Made by a program: the position numbers and the translations under genes
The notes under the pieces: model-generated
Told to the model about the DNA's origin: nothing
Database searches by the model: none
Seen by the model: the letters and a program-made list of their open reading frames with translations, nothing else
Source: Strobilurus pachycystidiatus
Taxonomy: Eukaryota > Basidiomycota > Agaricomycetes > Agaricales > Physalacriaceae
Assembly (NCBI GenBank): GCA_019915135.1
Contig: JAHLMK010000013.1
Location: 620,001-684,000 of the forward strand
Direction: 5' to 3'
Length of the DNA stretch: 64,000 nt
In this document: positions 57,301-64,000 of the stretch, piece after piece
How positions within the stretch are numbered: the first letter of the stretch is position 1
Layout of the letters: each line of letters begins with the position of its first letter

Positions 57301-58004
57301 TGCATAGACGGGCCGGGTGTTAGTAAGAATTGATAGTAGGTGGTGGGAAGGGTAGGGTGAAGGGATATGGGGAGGGTAGGGTGAAGAGTGTATGGTGGGA
57401 AGTGGGAAGTGGGTGAAGCAAAGTGGGAACGGAAAACGCACACGATCCCCTTCCTATCCAAATACGGCCTAAACACACCCCCGTGCGAGACGATCAGCTC
57501 CCGCAGGACTTGCACCGACGGCGTCGTGTATCCGTTGATCTGCACCAAAAAAGAAACAAAACAAGTCAGCCCAGACCCACGAGAACGAAGCCCCAGCCCC
57601 AGAGTGAGACGCACATAGACCTCCAACCCCCTAAAGATCCCCTCCTTCCCACCCGCGATCTCCCCGTTCTGGATCTGCAGCTTCGCGCGCTTCCGCGCCA
57701 TGTACTCTCCAAAGGCGCCAAAGTGCGCTGCGCCGTACACGGGGTCGTCGGGGTCGTCTTGTGGGAGGGGGCGTTTCCGCGTGTCATCCGAATTTGGGAG
57801 CGCTGGTGTTGTGTCTGGCGCTGGCGCTGGTGGTCGGGCTCGGAGCGCGTCGACATCAACATCAAGCCCTGGTCCATGTTGTGTCGTCACTGAAGGTTCA
57901 CGTTGAGCCTCGCCAGGAAGCACGGCGTGCTCGAGCGCAGCGAGGAACGCGGGGTCGTCGTCGTCGTCCGAGAAGTAGTCTGTCGATTGGGATTGTTGGC
58001 TCAT
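54334..58004 (-). CDS. REV1: REV1 translesion DNA polymerase / deoxycytidyl transferase
   Basis: Five exons: complement(54334-55716, 55772-56444, 56505-57299, 57442-57539, 57615-58004); 1,112 residues, starting MSQQSQSTDYFSDDDDD. Domains: BRCT (~130-215, with VLRELIVSHGGVFRPYLDR and HMKVVRPEWLVRS); an N-digit (APDFIEGYYRNSRLHHLSTW); the Y-family catalytic core (MHVDFDCFFVS, then SVDEALIDVS carrying the second metal ligands, then HhH-type DLHGFGGKAKAKAVEKLG and the little finger with KSVSCEINYGIRF); two ubiquitin-binding motifs (SVYQALPEDVRMEL ~765 and GVFRALPKNVQREQ ~880); and a C-terminal protein-docking domain (~970 on). Rev1 inserts dCMP opposite damage and recruits polymerase zeta. Intron 2 is 142 bp, the longest of this gene. 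Confidence 0.95.
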
Positions 58005-58701
58005 GCCAATCGAGTTGATGGCCGAAAGGCAAGTCGCGTTGGGATCGGCCCTGACTCGGACTCAGGATCACGTTTTTGACAATGACTCTCTCGCTTCCGC
58101 TTCCGCAAATGCCAAATGGCTTTCCTACGTTCAACGCTGACACGCGCGCTTGTCTTTATTGCCACTCCAAGCTCCCGCTCATAGGGCAGCCTGAGTGTCA
58201 ATCCGATGGCCACATCACTCCACCCTCCCCCAAGTCCAAGTCCCTCCCCTACTAAGTAAACACCGCGTGTGTATCTTACACTGAATAAGGTTCTCAGAGA
58301 AGCAGTACAGGGAGAGAGGGTCTGAAGTGAGGTAGGGCATTCCAATTTACGCCACACACACAGTCGGAATCTCATCAGCGCTAGTCGAGAATGTACTCAA
58401 GTTATAAGCGAGTCGAGACGTGAAATTCCCAGGGCAATGGCATAGAGCTAGGGTTAGGGCTATATGGCTTGTGTTCTTTCCCACGGACAGACGACTGCCA
58501 AATTTCACTCGGCCAAGCCTTGCTCCTCCCATCACACCTTTAAAAATCCGTCAATCCGTTGAACCGGTAAGCGCTGTCCTCCTCGTTGCCGACGATGATT
58601 CTGACTCTGCTGCAGAGGTTCGTCGGGAGGTATTTACTGTAATATGTGCGTTCTTTTCTTAAGCAGACTCGAAGGATCACGACTGACTTTGGCGCCAGAA
58701 A
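58005..58701. promoter_or_regulatory. Divergent promoter region between REV1 and RPP0
   Basis: 697 bp separate the start codons. At 58449-58460 lies TAGGGTTAGGGC, two telomere-like TTAGGG/TAGGG units, about 245 bp above the RPP0 ATG. Tbf1-type factors bind TTAGGGTTA upstream of ribosomal protein genes in several fungi; use of this site here is inferred. Confidence 0.5.
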
Positions 58702-59742
58702 ATGGGAGCTACTCGCGCCGATAAAGAACTCTACTTTGAAAAGCTCAAGGAGCTGTTGGGCAAATACCGTGCGTTCCCCTGCACTCCCATCCATCCAATC
58801 CATTGCTCATCTTCCTGCAGCTTCAATCTTCCTCGTCAACGTTGACAATGTCGGCTCCAACCAGATGCACCAGATCCGTGTCGCCCTCCGCGGCACGGGT
58901 GTCGTCCTGATGGGCAAGAACACCATGGTCCGCCGCGCCCTGCGCTCCATCCTCTCAGACTACCCCCAGTTCGAGAAGCTCCTCCCGCACATCAAGGGCA
59001 ACATCGGCTTCGTCTTCACCTCCAGCGACCTCAAAGACATCCGCGACCTCATCACCGCCAACAAGGTCGCCGCGCCCGCGCGTGCCGGTGCCTACGCGCC
59101 CATGGACGTCTCCGTCCCCGCCGGCAACACCGGCATGGAGCCCGGCAAGACCTCCTTCTTCCAGGCGCTCGGCATCCCCACCAAGATCGCCCGCGGCACC
59201 ATCGAGATCGTGTCCGACGTCAAGGTCGTCGTCGCCGGCACGCGCGTCGGGACCTCCGAGGCCACCCTGCTCAACATGCTCAACATCTCCCCCTTCACCT
59301 ACGGGATGACCGTTGTGCAGATATTCGACTCTGGCAACGCGTTCCCGCCGTCGGTCCTCGATGTGGACGAGTCGGAGCTCGTGGACCGGTTCTTGTCCGG
59401 TATCAAGACCATCGCGGCGCTGTCGTTGGCGCTTAACTACCCCACCATCGTGTCCGTCGTGCACTCGTTGGTCAACGCCTACAAGAACGTCCTCGCTGTT
59501 TCCCTCGCGACCGAGTACACGTTCGAGGGCTCGGAGAAGGTCAAGGAGTATCTTGCCAACCCTGAGGCGTTCGCCGCCGCTGCTCCCGCCGCTGAGGCTG
59601 CTCCTGCTGCCGCCGAGGCTGCTGCTCCTGAGCCTGAGGAAGAGAAGGAGGAGTCTGACGACGACATGGTACGAGTCTCTACTTCAACCTCTTACCACGG
59701 ACCACTAACACCTCTCCTTAGGGCTTCGGTCTGTTCGACTAG
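58702..59742 (+). CDS. RPP0: 60S acidic ribosomal protein P0
   Basis: Three exons: 58702-58768, 58821-59668, 59722-59742; 311 residues. Start [15 protein letters not shown]. The rRNA-binding L10 domain ([33 protein letters not shown]) occupies the N-terminal part. An Ala/Glu-rich hinge leads to the conserved acidic tip ...[17 protein letters not shown], of which the last six residues come from a 21-nt final exon. P0 anchors the P1/P2 stalk on the large subunit, and the tip contacts elongation factors. The coding part uses strongly C-ending codons, as expected of a highly expressed gene. Confidence 0.97.
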
Positions 59743-61699
59743 TCTTACCGTATCTGTGCATTGCTGTATCCACTACTACGACATTCACATTTCATTGACG
59801 CGCATTCTGGTCATCTCCTTCAAGACTTAGATTGTCCTCAACACTTCACAGACGCGTTCATGTATGTAAGAGCGTGTTCATGACGAGTGGAAGGATGTCA
59901 GATCGTTGAGTATCATTATGACACAAAGATGGGGAAGATGGGGGGCATCTATTCTTCCTGTGCAATACCCCATACGCTGGACTTGCGCTGGACCATGTCG
60001 GTCTCAGGCACAGGGTCGAAGACCACCTTACTCTGGCCCACGAAAGTATTCCGTTGACGGCTGAGGGCTCGTTACCGATAGCGTGGTCCGATAGCGACCC
60101 CAATAGCGATGGAATTATGTAATATACCTTGGTCTGATCTGCATCGTACCTCAGCGAGGCCTCACCCGCCCAGCGCTAGCGTGACGTTGGAGTACATTCA
60201 AGCGGGTGATGGGCGACAGCTACTCGCATTGCTAGCACACTGTCTAGAAAAGCTTAACAAGTGCATGTGGCCATGTAAGTTGTAAGAGGGCGAGAGTGAG
60301 TGAATTGCGCCACATAGACCGGCATTGTATACAGACTACATGCCTAGGCCGAGTTCCTGTAAAGCGACGAGAGTACCGCAAGGCACACAAGTTACGCACA
60401 CTGCTGTACCGCACGGCTCGGCCAGTGTGGCACAGGCTGAGACCTCAGAGATCAGATATGCACTCAATCATTGGGACTCCCATGCTGCCATAGGCATGTT
60501 AGACTGCCGTAGCCGTGAGGTAACAAGTCAGTGGCACTCAGGTGGCACTTGAGTCACTGCGTTTTCTACTTTCCATCAGACATCCTATTGGTGGGGTGTC
60601 AGTAACGTATAGCTAGCTAGCTCAAGTATATCTGGGTGTATACTTATAACTACCCCTGATGTGATAGACTTGGCGGTCTGTTTGATGCTGCTCAGGTCAG
60701 CATGTTCATGATACTTACACCTATCTAGTTGCAAACAATCTTTACCTGTCTAAAGTGTGATACCTCAGCTATAATCTTTGAGAGCTGGGATACGTCGACT
60801 AACACACTAAGGCTACTCAGACTATATTCCGTGCCTATCACTGTCCCTGAATGAGATTCAATATATAAGACATGCCAGGCGGCTTGTACCAATTGTGGTC
60901 GCAGGTCTGAGGCCCCAGCGTCAGTCCCACTTGCCAGTTGGTGAATGATACTCTTTGTGCGCATTATTTTTTATTATTCTATGTGCTCATTCATTCCATG
61001 ACTATTTATAAAGGGTATATGCGAATCAGACTCTGATATGTTAAGTGCTATCGTCAAACTTCCCAAATCTTTGAGCTCACTGCCATTTCCCCATTAGGAA
61101 ACCGTACGAGCCTCCGTACTAACGATGAGCAGAAACCCTAACCTTAGTCTCAATCTCAAAACTGCGACAAGCTCAAATCGTTTCTTTCATGTACTTAAGT
61201 ATTAAATGTGAAATGGAGAAATAGTGTATAATAAGGGAACAAATAGCTTGTAGAGAATAGAGAAGAGTACAGTAAATATTAGAGCGAATAAAAATTTGTC
61301 TTCAACTGTTTCATATGTTTCAGGTTTCAACTAGAAGGGCAGCGCGGGGTGGCGTTGCCACAGTATAGCTTCGGGTGAACATATTTTAGGATCTATAATG
61401 TCATGACAAGTGGACTATCATGGTGCTGTACAGCTCAGGTAACAAAGATTGATCATCATGACTATAAGGTACCGATACTTTGGGTGTCAACAGTCTTTTA
61501 CCCACAGTTATCATTTTCATGTAGTCTTACGCGTTATACGGTCCAATGCCGGATAGCTTGAGCCGTTTCACTGTCTAAGGACTCTGTCTGTTACTAGTCT
61601 GTAGATCACCTATCCGACTTCTATCAGAAAGCAGAAAACGCAGTGAGTGGCACGAGACCGACGCGCTCACCCATCTCTCGTCGCTGTGAGCGGCAACTG
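59743..61699. other. Intergenic (2.0 kb), no gene seen
   Basis: AT-rich beyond about 60600, with short inverted words only. No open frame resembling a protein. Confidence 0.5.
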
Positions 61700-61837
61700 T
61701 AGGGTGGCGCAGTAAACCCTAGGTTTTGATACACCTAGGGTTTACTGCGGTTATTAACGGTATTGATACGGTATCGAAACCTCGGGGGGTAGGTTTGAAG
61801 GTTTCGATACCGGCACATGACCATTTCACGTGATTGT

Positions 61838-62548
61838 GCTGGGGCTAGAGCTCCAACCCTTTCTTTTTTAAACTGTTATAAACAGTTTGTACTCTATGTG
61901 TTTCCATTTCTTTTTGTCCGAGGTAGCACACAGTAAAAAATATAGAAACAAATGGTTTAAACTGTATGACCTCACGTGCTTGGCTGAGTTCCAATTGGGT
62001 AAGCAGCAATCGTTCGAACGGACTTTGTGTTACCACTTCCGAGACTCCGAGTCCACAATCATCAAACAATGGCGGACAATGGTCAACCACCACCATTCGG
62101 TGGCCTCCACTCGCTCCATTTATGGCCATGAATGGACTTGATTGCCTTGACTGTGCTGTGGCCCTGGCCTGCCCCGTAGTATAAGTACGGGGTCTCTTTC
62201 TCTGTCCTATTACCCCCAACATCTTATTTCTCTGCAGCTTGGAATCATGGCACCTCCGATAACTCTGCCTCTTCTCAAAGTCTCGGCAGCTTTGTGCGGA
62301 GCTTCGTTCATCTATGAAGGCGGATACCATCATGACAGCAATGCTCACAAAGGTCTGGATTCGTTACGGGCTCCTGGACTTCAATTAGATTACGCATTCA
62401 TACCGTAGTAACCGTACAGAATTATATTATATTCAAGCTCATGTGACAAAACCATTCTAAACGGTTTGTAAACGGTTTGGGTACCCTTTCCGTTTATTTT
62501 GGCTCTTGGAGCAAACGGAAACTAAACAGTTGGAGCTCTAGCTGGGGC
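61838..62548. mobile_element. hAT-like non-autonomous element (61846-62540), nested
   Basis: 695 bp with 12-bp perfect inverted ends TAGAGCTCCAAC, flanked by the octamer GCTGGGGC at 61838-61845 and 62541-62548. Near the ends are palindromic words AAACAGTTT and AAACGGTTT. The interior holds a TATA-like box and a short frame (62247-62408). Confidence 0.87.
62247..62408 (+). CDS. Short frame (53 codons) inside nested hAT-like element
   Basis: An ATG frame beginning MAPPITLPLLKVSAALCG lies 66 bp after TATAAGTA (62181-62188) and a pyrimidine-rich stretch ending CTGCAG. That layout looks like a promoter, leader and first exon, perhaps captured from a host gene. No domain is recognised, and the frame may not be translated. 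Confidence 0.25.
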   Translation: MAPPITLPLLKVSAALCGASFIYEGGYHHDSNAHKGLDSLRAPGLQLDYAFIP

Positions 62549-62859
62549 AGTGGCGCGCGCCGCCGCGCCTGCCCACTTGTCAAGCTCTCTGAGGCTTAGA
62601 TGAGGGAGGATGAGCGTGAGAGTGTGATATCAGACATGAAGCATTGAAGCACTAGCCTCTCACTGTGAGAGGCCAGAACATATTAGACAGTAACACGCGA
62701 GAAGTGGTTTGGGCGGCCAGCGGAAATTGCGCCACAAAGAATCAATCAGGTGATCAATTCACGTGCCAGTATTGATACCGTTTCAAACCTACGGAGCCTC
62801 TGGTGGGGAGGTATTGATACCGTTACTAACACCCCCCGGAGGTTTACTGCGCCACCCTA

Positions 62860-64000
62860 TGACCGCCTTATCAGGCCTGATCAGGTAAGAGGTGGGGACC
62901 TCAAAAAAAGCATTTCCCGAGGGTCTTCCCAACCTACCATTTCCCAGCACGGTTTGAGGTCTTGCTCAGTTTGTTGGCTTACTTAGTTGATTGACTGTGT
63001 TACTTTACGGTACTTGTGAACGCTGGCGTTGAGGTCTTGAAGCTTGAGGGTTGACTTATGCAGGATTTGAACTCTGAGCTTGCGGGTTTCTTACAGTTGT
63101 GCTTATCGCGGCGAGTCTTACTGTTGAGCCAGGGAAGCAATAATCGCGTGCTTTGTCATGCCGCTATATACCCGCTGCCTTTGAGCTGACATGGGCAATG
63201 TTCTTGTCAATGTATACTTGGCAAAGTACCGACAACCATCTGCGCTACTCATCGTCACCGTAAAGACCTAAATCTTCAACACCGCCATGCGCGCCGCCAT
63301 GACCGCCCGCCCTCAAGGTCATCGTTATGGCCGGATCTCTTCCCCATCCTGTCCCCCTTAACCCTCTCCACTCTCCGGGTCCTCCTCCTCCCTCAACTTC
63401 ATCGGCATGCAGAGCTGAAATAGCATCATCATCCCATGCAGCGCTGGAATCTAATGGATGTGGTACACCTTGAGGAAGCGACTGAGGCTTTAGCCTAGGC
63501 GTAGAGGTTGCTTTTCAAGTGATTGGTGACGACATTGACGCCTTGGTCTCAACGTTCGACGTTCCCCTGGACCTATTGACCCCCTTGTCGTGGGGTTGGA
63601 CTGTTTTTATTCTCAGGACACTCTCTGTACATATGAAAGACTGTATCTTTCTGGAGGGTGAGGATTGCGCCACCCTGTAGCCCAATCTGACCATACCTGA
63701 CCCGACCTTATGTTGCCTGATTTGGTCTTCCGGACCCTTGTGTGCCAACCCGCCAAGCCTAATTTGGCCTGATATGTCCTGCTAAGACCGGCAGGCGCTC
63801 ACAGGCCTGATATGGTGTTTGGTAGTTTTCCGACAAGGACGCTCTCCCACGATCATACTATTTCACGTGTCCTGAGGCTGTGGCGTCCAAAATGCAGAGG
63901 CAGGGACTTGATGGCAGAGGATCAATTCGGAGCTGCGGCGAGAATGGAGAGGCAGGGCTATACTCATTCTTGGGGCGGCTGTGGCCACAGTATGCGGGTC
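62860..64000. other. Intergenic to window end, no gene seen (1.1 kb)
   Basis: Contains a lone transposon-like end at 63669-63677 and repeated CCTGATNTGG words at about 63705-63820, suggesting further element debris. A CT-rich stretch lies at about 63340-63400. Confidence 0.45.

Larger units (their letters stand above)
61700..62859. mobile_element. Inverted-repeat DNA element (TAGGGTGGCGCA ends)
   Basis: The 17-bp inverted repeat GGGTGGCGCAGTAAACC occurs at 61702-61718 and, inverted, at 62841-62857, with TA just outside both ends. If TA is the duplication it is Tc1/mariner-like; if the ends are TAGGG it is hAT-like, but the flanking octamers (GGCAACTG, TGACCGCC) do not match. Inside both ends are repeated GGTATCGATACC-like words. 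A separate hAT-like element is nested within. A stray matching end (GCGCCACCC) lies at 63669-63677. Confidence 0.68.

Noticed and set aside
61845..62348. 167-codon minus-strand frame in the nested hAT-like element
   Set aside because: It spans the element's own terminal sequence, has no domain, and runs antisense to the promoter-like layout; chance frame.
1..64000. CRISPR arrays, operons, ribosome binding sites, riboswitches
   Set aside because: The sequence is eukaryotic nuclear DNA; no regularly spaced direct repeats of that kind were seen.

Overview
The window looks like nuclear DNA of a mushroom-forming basidiomycete (Agaricomycetes). The reasons are: genes with many 45-60 bp introns whose donors follow GTRNGT; a KDZ-type transposon carrying a TET/JBP dioxygenase gene, a combination known from this group; a chromodomain Ty3/Gypsy element; remnants of mushroom-type TE and WD40 genes; and ordinary fungal housekeeping genes. 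Roughly half of the window is mobile DNA or its remains. Exon structures below were worked out by hand from splice sites and reading frame, with no transcript support.

Layout. 1-9.45 kb: a decayed gene fragment (DUF6589-like) interrupted by a 1,156-bp hAT-like non-autonomous element, then a complete 6.8-kb chromovirus whose two LTRs differ at only two positions. 9.45-11.5 kb: no gene seen. 11.5-23.3 kb: an Skt5/Chs4-type chitin synthase regulator ending in a CaaX box, an Nrg1-like C2H2 factor, one doubtful small gene, and ARB1 (ABCF ATPase). 23.8-34.9 kb: a complete KDZ transposon of 11,032 bp with an 8-bp target duplication, 327-bp terminal inverted repeats that look identical, and five genes: transposase, TET/JBP dioxygenase, and three accessory proteins. 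34.9-39.9 kb: no convincing gene; it contains a degenerate cassette repeated about every 0.8 kb. 39.9-44.9 kb: RPN7 and NDUFV1. 45.2-50.0 kb: a WD40 pseudogene split by a solo LTR, then a 2.76-kb inverted-repeat element with a nested hAT-like element. 50.3-59.7 kb: a 15-exon Zn2Cys6 transcription factor, REV1, and RPP0 (divergent from REV1). 59.7-64 kb: mostly non-coding, with two nested DNA elements.

Main biological point. In the KDZ unit the transposase and dioxygenase genes diverge from a 271-bp interval, and two of the accessory genes diverge from a second interval. Nearly all internal sequence is coding and every frame is open, so the element appears recent and may be able to move. TET/JBP enzymes oxidise 5-methylcytosine, so the element may carry its own means of countering host DNA methylation. 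The three accessory proteins are an HTH-like protein with a basic then acidic tail, a protein with a viroplasmin/RNase H1-N-like C-terminus, and a small basic-coiled protein. They are the least understood part and the best candidates for something undescribed.

A second pattern runs across the window: several unrelated inverted-repeat elements each carry, just inside their ends, an array of their own short palindromic word, as expected of transposase-binding arrays.
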